Assembly (NCBI GenBank): GCA_016786495.1
Contig: JAEUUJ010000077.1
Location: 62,001-126,000 of the forward strand
Direction: 5' to 3'
From: Cyclobacteriaceae bacterium
GTDB lineage: Bacteria > Bacteroidota > Bacteroidia > Cytophagales > Cyclobacteriaceae
Length of the DNA: 64,000 nt
Shown: one piece after another, positions 26,996 through 35,132 of the stretch
Numbering within the stretch: the first letter of the stretch is position 1
Layout of the letters: each line of letters begins with the position of its first letter
Made by a program: the position numbers and the translations under genes
The notes under the pieces: generated by a model
Seen by the model: only the letters and a program-made list of their open reading frames with translations
What the model was told of the DNA's origin: nothing
The model's database searches: none

Positions 26996-28363
26996 ATGCC
27001 CAAGCCACAACGAATTCATTTCATTGCCATCGGCGGAAGCGTAATGCACAACCTCGCCATTGCCCTTAAGAATCAGGGACATACCGTTACCGGCTCGGAC
27101 GATGAAATCTTTGAACCTTCGCGGTCGGCACTGGATAAAAGTGGCTTACTGCCAAAAAGCGATGGTTGGAATCCCGCCCTGCTCGACAATTCGATTGACG
27201 CGGTAATCCTGGGCATGCACGCCAAAAAGGACAATCCGGAGTTACTCAAGGCTCAGCAACTCGGCCTCAAGATCTACTCCTTTCCTGAATATATCTACAA
27301 TCATTCGATTGATAAACAACGTGTTATCATTGCCGGAAGTCATGGTAAAACAACCATCACCGGAATCGTGGTTCACGTATTGAATTTTTATAACCGCTCA
27401 TTCGATTACGTGATTGGCGCCCGGATCAAAGGCGTTGACAATCCGGTGAAGCTGTCAGATGCACCCCTCATTGTGATTGAAGGTGACGAGTACCTGTGTT
27501 CAGCGCTTGACCCCACTCCTAAATTCCTGCGTTATCAGCATCACATCGGGCTGATCAGTGGCGTGGCGTGGGATCACGCCAATGTATTCCCAACCGAAGA
27601 AGAATACCTGAAGCAGTTCGACAAATTTGCCGACCAGACTCCCAAGAGCGGAATTTTGATTTTCTGCGATTCCGACCCGATGGTTTCGGTGGTGGGCAAC
27701 AAGCAACGTGCAGATGTAATTAGTGTGCCTTACAAAGCTCATTCTCACGCACTTGAGAACGGTCAGGAATACTTAACAAACGGTAAAGAACGCATTCCGA
27801 TTAAGATCTTCGGCAACCATAATCTTCAAAACATCAACGGAGCAAAAGAACTCCTGAAAAAGATCGGGATCAGCAGCGAGCAGTTTTATAAGGCAATCTC
27901 ATCATTTGAAGGAGCCGCAGGACGGCTCGAGAAAGTCAAAGAATCCCGTTCGACCGTGGTGTTCAAAGATTATGCACATGCTCCGTCTAAAGTAAAAGCC
28001 AGCGTGCGGGCAGTGAAGGAGCTCTATCCCACCCGGGATGTGGTGGCATGCCTGGAACTGCACACGTTCAGCAGCCTGAACAAGAGCTATCTCCCCCAAT
28101 ACAAAGATTCTCTCAAAGGGATCAATCAGGCAATCGTTTTCTTCAATCCCGAAAAAGTTAAAGCCAAAAACCTGGAGCCGCTTACCGAGGCCGACATCAA
28201 AGCCGCGTTTGGCGGGAATAACCTGACCGTGTTTGACGATGCTGCGAAACTCGAAGCCTTTCTGGCGGCTCAACCATGGGACAATAAAAACCTGTTGATG
28301 ATGAGCTCCGGTAACTTTGCCGGCTTCAACATCCAAACCCTTGCTGAAAAACTTTTGGCCTAG
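26996..28363 (+). CDS. mpl: UDP-N-acetylmuramate:L-alanyl-gamma-D-glutamyl-meso-DAP ligase
   Basis: The 455-residue Mur ligase has an N-terminal Rossmann segment (IHFIAIGGSVMHNLAIAL, VTGSDDE), the ATP loop AGSHGKTT (113-120), central motif IEGDEYLCSALD and GVAWDHANVF, and the C-terminal domain YAHAPSKVKASVRAV. Mpl recycles the wall tripeptide by joining it to UDP-MurNAc. GGSVMHN and SDDEIFEPS favour Mpl over MurC. It is 17 bp upstream of the DnaQ-like gene, which probably shares its transcript. Confidence 0.92.
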   Translation: MPKPQRIHFIAIGGSVMHNLAIALKNQGHTVTGSDDEIFEPSRSALDKSGLLPKSDGWNPALLDNSIDAVILGMHAKKDNPELLKAQQLGLKIYSFPEYIYNHSIDKQRVIIAGSHGKTTITGIVVHVLNFYNRSFDYVIGARIKGVDNPVKLSDAPLIVIEGDEYLCSALDPTPKFLRYQHHIGLISGVAWDHANVFPTEEEYLKQFDKFADQTPKSGILIFCDSDPMVSVVGNKQRADVISVPYKAHSHALENGQEYLTNGKERIPIKIFGNHNLQNINGAKELLKKIGISSEQFYKAISSFEGAAGRLEKVKESRSTVVFKDYAHAPSKVKASVRAVKELYPTRDVVACLELHTFSSLNKSYLPQYKDSLKGINQAIVFFNPEKVKAKNLEPLTEADIKAAFGGNNLTVFDDAAKLEAFLAAQPWDNKNLLMMSSGNFAGFNIQTLAEKLLA

Positions 28364-28380
28364 CTCCTCATCCTGTTTAC

Positions 28381-29184
28381 ATGAAATTAAACCTGCGCAA
28401 CCCTGTTTGTTTTTTCGATCTCGAAACAACAGGCACGAACATCACTACCGACCGGATCATTGAGATTGCCGTTGTCAAGCTGATGCCGAACGGAGAAACC
28501 GTTACCAAAACCAACCTGATCAACCCGGAGATGACTATTCTTCCTGAGTCGACTGCGATACACGGTATCAGCAACGAGGATGTTCAGGGTAAACCAACTT
28601 TCAAGGAGGTGGCAAAAGAGTACGCGAAGTTCATGGAGGGTTGCGACCTGTCGGGCTTTAACATCCTGAAGTTTGATGTACCGATGCTCGTGGAAGAATT
28701 TATCCGGGCCGGAGTTGAGTTCGACTATAGCCGGAAAAAGATTATCGACTCGCAAAGAATTTTCCACCTCATGGAGAAGCGTACGCTTGCTGCCGCGTAT
28801 AAATTTTACGTTAACAAAGACCTGGAGAATTCTCACAGCGCTGAAGCGGATACCATTGCTTCCCTGGAGGTGCTGGCAGCTCAGGTTCAACGGTATGAAA
28901 ACCAAGTGGTTACTGACTCGCTCGGAAAACAAATTGGCGAGATCAAAAATGACATGGAGGTACTTGGAAAACTCACAACATCCGATCTCGTTGACCTTGC
29001 ATGCCGCATGGTCGTTAACGGCAAGGGCGAAGAGATTTTCAACTTCGGTAAGCACAAAGGCAAAGTGGTTACTTCGGTTCTAAAGGAAGAGCCGGCCTAC
29101 TACGACTGGATGATGAATGGCGACTTCCCGATGGACACCAAACGGAAACTGACGGAGATCAAGCTGCGGTCGTTTAAAAAGTAA
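28381..29184 (+). CDS. DnaQ-like 3'-5' exonuclease with ExoX-type C-terminal domain
   Basis: The 267-residue protein has the DEDDh exonuclease motifs: FFDLETTGTN (motif I), DLSGFNILKFDVPML (motif II) and HSAEADTIASLEVL (motif III). The C-terminal part with NFGKHKGKVV and PAYYDWMMNGDFP resembles the small DNA-binding domain found after DnaQ/ExoX nucleases. It is either a proofreading-type epsilon subunit or a repair exonuclease. It is 17 bp after mpl; a terminator lies about 150 bp beyond the stop, after a tandem repeat. Confidence 0.88.
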   Translation: MKLNLRNPVCFFDLETTGTNITTDRIIEIAVVKLMPNGETVTKTNLINPEMTILPESTAIHGISNEDVQGKPTFKEVAKEYAKFMEGCDLSGFNILKFDVPMLVEEFIRAGVEFDYSRKKIIDSQRIFHLMEKRTLAAAYKFYVNKDLENSHSAEADTIASLEVLAAQVQRYENQVVTDSLGKQIGEIKNDMEVLGKLTTSDLVDLACRMVVNGKGEEIFNFGKHKGKVVTSVLKEEPAYYDWMMNGDFPMDTKRKLTEIKLRSFKK

Positions 29185-29195
29185 TCCTTCACACA

Positions 29196-29338
29196 CTCAG
29201 AATGACAAAGGGATGTTTCGCTGCGCTCAGCATGACGTGCAGGTAAAAATGCCGGACGGGAGATGCTTCGCTGCGCTTAGCATGACGTTCAGGTAAAATA
29301 CAGGACGGGGAATTCTTCGCTGCGCTCTAAATGACAAC
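29196..29338. repeat. Tandem ~50-bp repeat containing TTCGCTGCGCTCAGCATGAC
   Basis: Three copies start at 29212, 29262 and 29311 (period 50 and 49), with a partial copy at 29196-29211. Each carries TTCGCTGCGCT(C/T)AGCATGACG, then AGGTAAAA and GGACGGG; the third diverges after the core. The core's reverse complement (GTCATGCTGAGCGCAGCGAA) is the type of sequence dispersed in many Bacteroidota intergenic regions. It lies between the exonuclease gene and its terminator. Confidence 0.85.
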
Positions 29339-29385
29339 AGGGACGAATGCCTTATACGTTCAGCATCGCGTCCCTGCGTTTTTAT
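29338..29385 (+). terminator. Rho-independent terminator after the repeat
   Basis: CAGGGACG/CGTCCCTG (29338-29345 and 29369-29376) form an 8-bp stem, with inner ATGC/GCAT pairing, followed by CGTTTTTATT. It probably ends the mpl-exonuclease transcript, which would include the tandem repeat. Confidence 0.7.
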
Positions 29386-29429
29386 TCCAGCCTCAACCCT
29401 CTCGCGAGGACTCAGGTCCTATACATTTC

Positions 29430-30230
29430 CTACTTGTATTTTTCGTAGTACTTCATCGCCTTAGGCAATTGCTTATTAAGATCGGCAATGCGTGTTTCAT
29501 CCGAAGGGTGCGTTGAAAGCCATTCCGGTGAACTTCCTTTGTTTCCCGCAGCCATACGTTCCCAAAACTGGGGTGCTTCATGCGGATCGTACCCGGCAAT
29601 GGCCATGAAAATCAAACCGATTTCATCAGCCTCCGACTCGTGTGTGCGTGAGAATTTCAGCATTCCCACCTGAGAGCCAAGTCCGACTGCCTGATAAAAT
29701 ATCTGACTGGTCATGGTCGGATTTTGTCCCATGGCTGCGCTCACAGAACTTAATCCCAGTTGCTGAAGTAATCCCTGGCTCATCCGTTCACGTCCGTGGT
29801 TTGCGATAGCGTGAGCAACTTCGTGTCCCATTACCACCGCTACTCCAGCTTCGTCCTTACAAATCGGCATAATGCCGGTATAAAACGCAACCTTTCCGCC
29901 CGGCATACACCAAGCGTTAACCGTTTTCGGATCATCGATCAGGTTAAATTCCCAGTTAAACCCGGCCAACTGGTCGGATAAGTTCTTTTCTGCGAGATAA
30001 CGTTCCACTGCTTTTTGAATGCGTGCACCGACATTCTTCACCATCGCAGTTTGTTGTGCGTTGGTTGACAACGGGCCTTTGGCGAGAACCTCGCGGTATT
30101 CCTTATCCGCCATCGGGATGATTTCACTATTCGAAACAAGATTGAGTTGCTTACGTCCGGTTAACGGAACAGTAGCGCACGCATAAATTACCGCGGTAAT
30201 AACGGTGAGGAAGATAGCTTTTTTAAGCAT
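29430..30230 (-). CDS. M48 family zinc metalloprotease lipoprotein
   Basis: I start at ATG 30230 (266 residues); the longer frame to 30278 would run through the probable promoter. A signal ends in VIYAC with Cys 18 lipidated. The zinc motif is HEVAH (136-140) and the third ligand region is RTHESEADEIGL. AWCMPGGKVAFYTGI and WLSTHPSDETRI are typical of M48 periplasmic proteases (LoiP/BepA/Oma1-like), which degrade misassembled envelope proteins. It is divergent from the amylase gene. Confidence 0.9.
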   Translation of the reverse strand: MLKKAIFLTVITAVIYACATVPLTGRKQLNLVSNSEIIPMADKEYREVLAKGPLSTNAQQTAMVKNVGARIQKAVERYLAEKNLSDQLAGFNWEFNLIDDPKTVNAWCMPGGKVAFYTGIMPICKDEAGVAVVMGHEVAHAIANHGRERMSQGLLQQLGLSSVSAAMGQNPTMTSQIFYQAVGLGSQVGMLKFSRTHESEADEIGLIFMAIAGYDPHEAPQFWERMAAGNKGSSPEWLSTHPSDETRIADLNKQLPKAMKYYEKYK

Positions 30231-30254
30231 ACGGGTTAATTTTAGACTAAAATA

Positions 30255-30283
30255 CAAATCTACGAGGTTCTCACACACTACAA
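30255..30283 (-). promoter_or_regulatory. Probable promoter of the M48 protease gene
   Basis: On the minus strand TTG (30283-30281), an 18-nt spacer and a perfect -7 box TAGATTTG (30262-30255) lie 24 bp before the ATG at 30230. This supports the shorter start. Confidence 0.55.
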
Positions 30284-30293
30284 TTTACACGCC

Positions 30294-32153
30294 ATGCCCG
30301 CAAAACTCATTTTACGATCTGTCATCCTGCTGATCTTGTTTGGCAGTTCAGCGTTCGCGCAAAAGCAACAAATTGATATTCAGCGTATAGACCCGGCTTT
30401 TTGGTGGGCCGGAATGAAAAATCCGGAACTGCAGGTATTGGTGTACGGTGCGAATATTTCTGCAGCTACCGTAACGATGCGCTATCCCGGTGTGGAAATT
30501 ACGCGCATCGAAAAAACAGAAAACCCCAACTACCAATTTCTCTTTCTCAACATCAGCGCGGAAGCAAAACCCGGAGTGATCCCCATCACCTTTGCATCCG
30601 GAAAGAAGAAGCGCGTACTGAATTACGAATTGAAGAAGCGTGAAAAGAGTGGCTCGGAGTATACAGGCTTTAACGCATCGGATGTGATTTACCTGCTTAT
30701 GCCCGATCGCTTTGCCAATGGCGATGAAACAAACGACTACGTGGCCGGCATGCTGGAGAAACCCAACCGGGCAGAACTTTTTGGCCGTCATGGTGGCGAC
30801 ATTAAAGGCGTTGAAAGCAAACTCGATTATCTCAAAGATTTGGGCGTAACCGCATTATGGCTAAATCCGGTTTTGGAAAACAATCAGGCACACTCAACCT
30901 ATCACGGGTATGCCATCAGCGACTTTTATAAAGTTGATCCGCGCTTCGGAACCAACGAAGATTTTCGCATACTCACCAAACGTACCCACGAGAAGGGTAT
31001 GAAGATGATCATGGACATGGTATTCAACCATGCCGGCAGTGAAACGTGGTTTGTGAAAGATCCGCCACAGAAAGACTGGGTTCACCAGTTTCCGGAATAC
31101 ACCAACTCTAACTATCGCCTGTCGATCAGCATTGATCCGTATGCATCAAAAGTTGATACAGACAAAATGCAGCAAGGCTGGTTCGACCGGCACATGCCTG
31201 ATTTGAACCAACACAACAAATTACTGGCAACCTACCTGATTCAGAACAGCATCTGGTGGATCGAATATGCACAACTCGATGGCATTCGGATGGATACACA
31301 TCCCTATCCGTACAAAGATTTTATGTCGGCCTGGTGTAAGCAGGTACTGGATGAATACCCGAACTTCAACATCGTGGGTGAAGTATGGGAAGAGCGGGTG
31401 TTACTTACCTCCTACTTCCAGCGCAATTCGAAAAATAGTGATGGCTACCAGGGCAATCTGCCGAGCATAACCGACTTTCCATTGAAATCAGCGCTCAACA
31501 CGGCGTTCAACGAGCGCGATGGCTGGGAAGAGGGTTTGTTGAGAATCTACTATGTGCTGATTCAGGATTTCGCGTATACCGAACCCAATAACAACGTAAT
31601 CTTCCTCGATAACCACGATATCACACGATTTGCAACCTCCGTGGGCGAAGACATCAATAAGCAGAAGATGGGGTTTGCTGCGCTCCTCACGTTGCGCGGA
31701 ATTCCGCAGTTGTTCTATGGCGGTGAGATTGGCATGCCGGGTGACGGTGGCAATCATGGCAAGCTTCGTGCGGACATGCCGGGCGGCTGGAAAGGCGACA
31801 CACGAAGTGTGTTTACCGAGGCCGGACGCACAGCAAGCGAGAACGAACTGTTCCACTACATCAGCACCATTCTTAACTGGCGAAAATCAAAATCCGTTAT
31901 TCACAACGGTAAGCTGATGCACTTCATTCCGGAGAACGGTATTTATGTTTACTTCCGGTACACCGATACGGAGAGCGTGATGGTGATCCTGAATAACAAT
32001 TCGGAAGAGAAGACCTTAACCACGCAGCGCTTCAACGAACGATTGCAGGGATTTAACTCGGCCGAAAATATTGTAACCAAACAAACCGTTAGTAACTTGC
32101 AGTCAATTGTGTTGCCCGGCAAATCGGCAACCATACTGGAGTTAAGGAAGTAA
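30294..32153 (+). CDS. Secreted GH13 alpha-amylase family enzyme (cyclomaltodextrinase/SusA type)
   Basis: The 619-residue protein has a signal peptide (SSAFAQ), an N-terminal beta-sandwich (about 25-120) and a GH13 barrel. Catalytic residues are visible: nucleophile D334 in DGIRMDTHPY, acid/base E363 in NIVGEVWEE and D442 in FLDNHDITRF; DVIYLLMPDRFANGD and MDMVFNHAGSE are region I markers. It probably hydrolyses maltodextrins in the periplasm. No SusC/SusD pair is present, so this is not a classical PUL. It begins a run with the FAH, M23 and Bcp genes. Confidence 0.92.
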   Translation: MPAKLILRSVILLILFGSSAFAQKQQIDIQRIDPAFWWAGMKNPELQVLVYGANISAATVTMRYPGVEITRIEKTENPNYQFLFLNISAEAKPGVIPITFASGKKKRVLNYELKKREKSGSEYTGFNASDVIYLLMPDRFANGDETNDYVAGMLEKPNRAELFGRHGGDIKGVESKLDYLKDLGVTALWLNPVLENNQAHSTYHGYAISDFYKVDPRFGTNEDFRILTKRTHEKGMKMIMDMVFNHAGSETWFVKDPPQKDWVHQFPEYTNSNYRLSISIDPYASKVDTDKMQQGWFDRHMPDLNQHNKLLATYLIQNSIWWIEYAQLDGIRMDTHPYPYKDFMSAWCKQVLDEYPNFNIVGEVWEERVLLTSYFQRNSKNSDGYQGNLPSITDFPLKSALNTAFNERDGWEEGLLRIYYVLIQDFAYTEPNNNVIFLDNHDITRFATSVGEDINKQKMGFAALLTLRGIPQLFYGGEIGMPGDGGNHGKLRADMPGGWKGDTRSVFTEAGRTASENELFHYISTILNWRKSKSVIHNGKLMHFIPENGIYVYFRYTDTESVMVILNNNSEEKTLTTQRFNERLQGFNSAENIVTKQTVSNLQSIVLPGKSATILELRK

Positions 32154-32155
32154 GC

Positions 32156-32770
32156 ATGAAGATTTTCGCAATCGGCAGAAATTACGTTGAGCATATTCAG
32201 GAGCTCAATAACGAGCGGCCTGACGAGCCGGTGGTTTTCACCAAGCCCGACACCGCCATTTTGCGGAACAATGCTCCGTTCTACCTGCCTGATTTTTCAA
32301 AAGACATTCACCATGAGGTGGAACTGGTGCTGCGGGTGTGTAAGGAAGGAAAGAACATTGAGGAGAAATTTGCGCATAAGTACTTCGATGCCATTGGTTT
32401 AGGCATTGATTTTACCGCACGCGATTTGCAGCAGAAAGCGAAGGAAAAGGGGCTGCCGTGGGATATCGCGAAAGGTTTCAACGGCTCGGCACCGATGTCT
32501 GACAAGTTTATTCCGGTACGTGAGTTCAAAAATTTAAAGGATATCAATTTCAGTTTGCAGATTGATGGCGAGTTGAAGCAGAAAGGAAATACGAGCCTGA
32601 TGCTGTTCAGCTTTGATTACATCATTGCTTACCTGTCGAAATTTTTTACGTTGCGCACCGGTGATTTGATCTTTACCGGGACGCCAAAGGGAGTGAGTGC
32701 AGTGAAGGTTGGAAACGTTTTATCGGGGTATATCGAGAATGAAAAGTTGCTGGAATTTGAAGTTAAGTAA
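32156..32770 (+). CDS. Fumarylacetoacetate hydrolase family protein
   Basis: The 204-residue protein has the FAH fold motifs: GRNYVEHIQELNNE, KPDTAILRNNAPF, the metal-binding HHEVELVLRVCKEGKNIE region, GIDFTARDLQQKAKEKGLPW and DLIFTGTPKGV. Members hydrolyse or decarboxylate acylpyruvates and similar 1,3-dicarbonyls (YcgM-like). It is 2 bp after the amylase stop, and the M23 gene starts inside its 3' end, so it is co-transcribed with both. Confidence 0.92.
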   Translation: MKIFAIGRNYVEHIQELNNERPDEPVVFTKPDTAILRNNAPFYLPDFSKDIHHEVELVLRVCKEGKNIEEKFAHKYFDAIGLGIDFTARDLQQKAKEKGLPWDIAKGFNGSAPMSDKFIPVREFKNLKDINFSLQIDGELKQKGNTSLMLFSFDYIIAYLSKFFTLRTGDLIFTGTPKGVSAVKVGNVLSGYIENEKLLEFEVK

Positions 32771-34676
32771 GGTAGTAATATGCATATCGCTTCTGATTGC
32801 CCACACGGCATCAGGACAGTTTAGTGAAACGGATTCGGCAGCTTCTGCAAAACCCCGCGAACAGGAACGCTACATCTTCCCCATCAAACCCGGGTCAACC
32901 GGCTCGCTGGCCGGAACCATGGGCGAACTCCGCAGTACTCACTTTCATTCCGGAATCGACATCCGCACCAACAATGAAATCGGGTGGCCGGTGCTAGCCG
33001 CCAAAAGTGGTTACATCTCCCGGGCCGGAGTAAGTCCGGTGGGGTATGGTAACGTACTCTACATTACCCATCCCGACGGGAATACCACGGTGTACGGTCA
33101 CCTGGATAAGTTTAAAGGGGCCGTTGGCGACTACATCCTGAAAGAACGGTATCGCAAAAAGCAATCTTCAATTGATTTGGATTTCGCTCCGAATATCTTC
33201 CCGGTTAAACAAGGCGACACCATCGCCTATGCCGGTAATACAGGATCATCGGGTGGTCCGCATCTTCATTTCAATATTCAACGCGATGAGATAGCGCTCG
33301 ACCCGCTCAATTTTGATTTTAGTGAAATCCGTGACGGTGCTCCTCCGGTAGTGCAGAAGATAGCATTGAAAACACTGGATATTAATTCCCGCATTAACGA
33401 CCGGTTCGGACGTTTCGAATTTTATGCGTCTCATACCGGAAGCAATTATTCACTCAACACCCCTATTCTGGCTTCCGGAACAATCGGAATTGAGGTATTG
33501 GGATTTGATCGCGTGGATAACGCACGCTACCGTTGTGGCATCAATTACATTGAGGTTTATGTAGACAGTGTTCGCATTTTCAGTCAAAAAATTGAAGAGC
33601 TTAACCTGAAAGATCCTCGTGCCATTTACAGTCTGATTGATTACAAAGCACATCGCAGCTACGGCAATCGCTTTTACAAACTCTATATTGATGACGGCAA
33701 CACGCTTGGGTTTTATTCAACGTCTCCGGGAAACGGCCAGATTCGCGTTGACTCCACCAAAACTTCAACCATCCGGATTGTGTTAAAAGACATCTACGGA
33801 AATGCAAGCCAGGTGAAGTTGCAATTGAAACCGGTTGCCGTTGTTAAAGAAGTAAAGTTTTTGGAGCCCGCCACGGTTCCGGCTGCCTACGACATCCAGG
33901 ACAACACGCTGAGCATTATTACGAAAACCTGCCCGGCAGTACCTGCAAGATTTTACGTGAATGGAACCGAACATCCGATTGAGCCGGACTACTTCAACGC
34001 GGGCAAATCGGTTTATCTGTTCGATCTGCGGAAGCAGATTCCGGACTCCATTAACGTGTGCGGTCAAACCCTGATCCCCAACATCAAGGCAACGGTACCT
34101 TCCGGAGTGGACTTCAAATATTACAGCGAACGAATTGACGTTCAATTACCGAAAGGTTCGTTGTTTGATACATTGTATTTGAACACGAATCATACGCTTC
34201 GTCCCGACAGTTCGGAAGTTTTTACGGTTGGAAGTCCGTTTGTTCCCCTGAACCGGTTCGTGACGGTGTCGCTGAAGCCCGTGGGTAACTACCCTGCCGA
34301 CAAACGGACAGCGGTATACCGCATGATTGGTAAGGGATATGGCTATGAAGGTGGAAAGTGGCTTAATGGAAGCATTAGTTTTACCACGCGGGAGTTTGGA
34401 AACTTTGTGATTCTGGAGGATAACGTTCCTCCAACGATCCAGGTGATTTACATCAACAATCAGGCGGCAAGATTCAAGATTAAAGACGCCCTGTCGGGCA
34501 TCAATTCATTTGAAGCAACACTGAATGGAAAATGGTTGCTGATGAATTACGATGCGAAATCGAACACCATCATGTCGGAGAAGTTGAACAAGCACGAATT
34601 ACTAAAAGGTGACTTGGTGTTAACCGTGACCGACAATGCCGGCAACAAGAAAATCATTAAACATCGCATACCATGA
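32739..34676 (+). CDS. Secreted M23 family metallopeptidase
   Basis: From ATG 32739 (645 residues, 32-bp overlap with the FAH gene) the signal peptide is long; an in-frame TTG at 32757 would give a better one (MKLSKVVICISLLIAHTASG). The LytM-type zinc site is H70 and D74 in THFHSGIDI with H175/H177 in GGPHLHF. A long beta-rich C-terminal region (about 200-645) of unknown fold follows, ending TVTDNAGNKKI. It probably cleaves peptidoglycan peptides. Its stop overlaps the bcp ATG as ATGA. Confidence 0.88.
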   Translation: MKSCWNLKLSKVVICISLLIAHTASGQFSETDSAASAKPREQERYIFPIKPGSTGSLAGTMGELRSTHFHSGIDIRTNNEIGWPVLAAKSGYISRAGVSPVGYGNVLYITHPDGNTTVYGHLDKFKGAVGDYILKERYRKKQSSIDLDFAPNIFPVKQGDTIAYAGNTGSSGGPHLHFNIQRDEIALDPLNFDFSEIRDGAPPVVQKIALKTLDINSRINDRFGRFEFYASHTGSNYSLNTPILASGTIGIEVLGFDRVDNARYRCGINYIEVYVDSVRIFSQKIEELNLKDPRAIYSLIDYKAHRSYGNRFYKLYIDDGNTLGFYSTSPGNGQIRVDSTKTSTIRIVLKDIYGNASQVKLQLKPVAVVKEVKFLEPATVPAAYDIQDNTLSIITKTCPAVPARFYVNGTEHPIEPDYFNAGKSVYLFDLRKQIPDSINVCGQTLIPNIKATVPSGVDFKYYSERIDVQLPKGSLFDTLYLNTNHTLRPDSSEVFTVGSPFVPLNRFVTVSLKPVGNYPADKRTAVYRMIGKGYGYEGGKWLNGSISFTTREFGNFVILEDNVPPTIQVIYINNQAARFKIKDALSGINSFEATLNGKWLLMNYDAKSNTIMSEKLNKHELLKGDLVLTVTDNAGNKKIIKHRIP

Positions 34677-35131
34677 GTAAAATGCCTGAATCCGGTAGTA
34701 AAGCCCCCGACTTTACCGTAAACAATCAGGATGGCAAACCGGTAAAGCTATCCTCTTTTAAAGGTAAAAAAGTAGTGCTCTACTTCTATCCGAATGACGA
34801 AACTCCGGGCTGTACGGAAGAGGCCTGCAACCTCCGCGATAACTACAAAATGCTTCTCAAGAAGGGCTATGAAGTGCTGGGCATCAGCACGAACACCGAA
34901 GCGCAGCATCAGAAGTTTATCAAAAAGGAGAAGCTGCCGTTCCCATTACTGGCCGATGTCGACAAAGCGGTGCACAAGAAGTATGGCACGTGGGGCGAGA
35001 AGTCGATGTTCGGAAACAAGTTTATGGGCACACTTCGCACCACATTCATCATCGATGAGAAAGGGATGATCGAAGAGGTGATTCGCAAAGTGAAAACCAA
35101 AGATCACACTTCGCAGATTCTGAAAGGATAG
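34673..35131 (+). CDS. bcp: Thioredoxin-dependent thiol peroxidase (peroxiredoxin BCP)
   Basis: The 152-residue cytoplasmic peroxiredoxin has the peroxidatic Cys in DETPGCTEEAC, with the resolving Cys five residues on, as in classical BCP. FTVNNQDGKPVKLSSFKGK, VVLYFYPND and RTTFIIDEKGMIEEV are further matches. It reduces peroxides using thioredoxin. The ATGA overlap couples it to the M23 gene; it faces the MG2-like gene tail-to-tail. Confidence 0.95.
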   Translation: MSKMPESGSKAPDFTVNNQDGKPVKLSSFKGKKVVLYFYPNDETPGCTEEACNLRDNYKMLLKKGYEVLGISTNTEAQHQKFIKKEKLPFPLLADVDKAVHKKYGTWGEKSMFGNKFMGTLRTTFIIDEKGMIEEVIRKVKTKDHTSQILKG

Positions 35132-35132
35132 C

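Noticed and set aside
28387-29055. 222-codon frame antisense to the DnaQ-like exonuclease
   Set aside because: The sense frame carries all exonuclease motifs; the antisense product has no recognisable features.
30294-32153. Polysaccharide utilisation locus around the GH13 enzyme
   Set aside because: No SusC/SusD pair, regulator or second glycosidase is adjacent.
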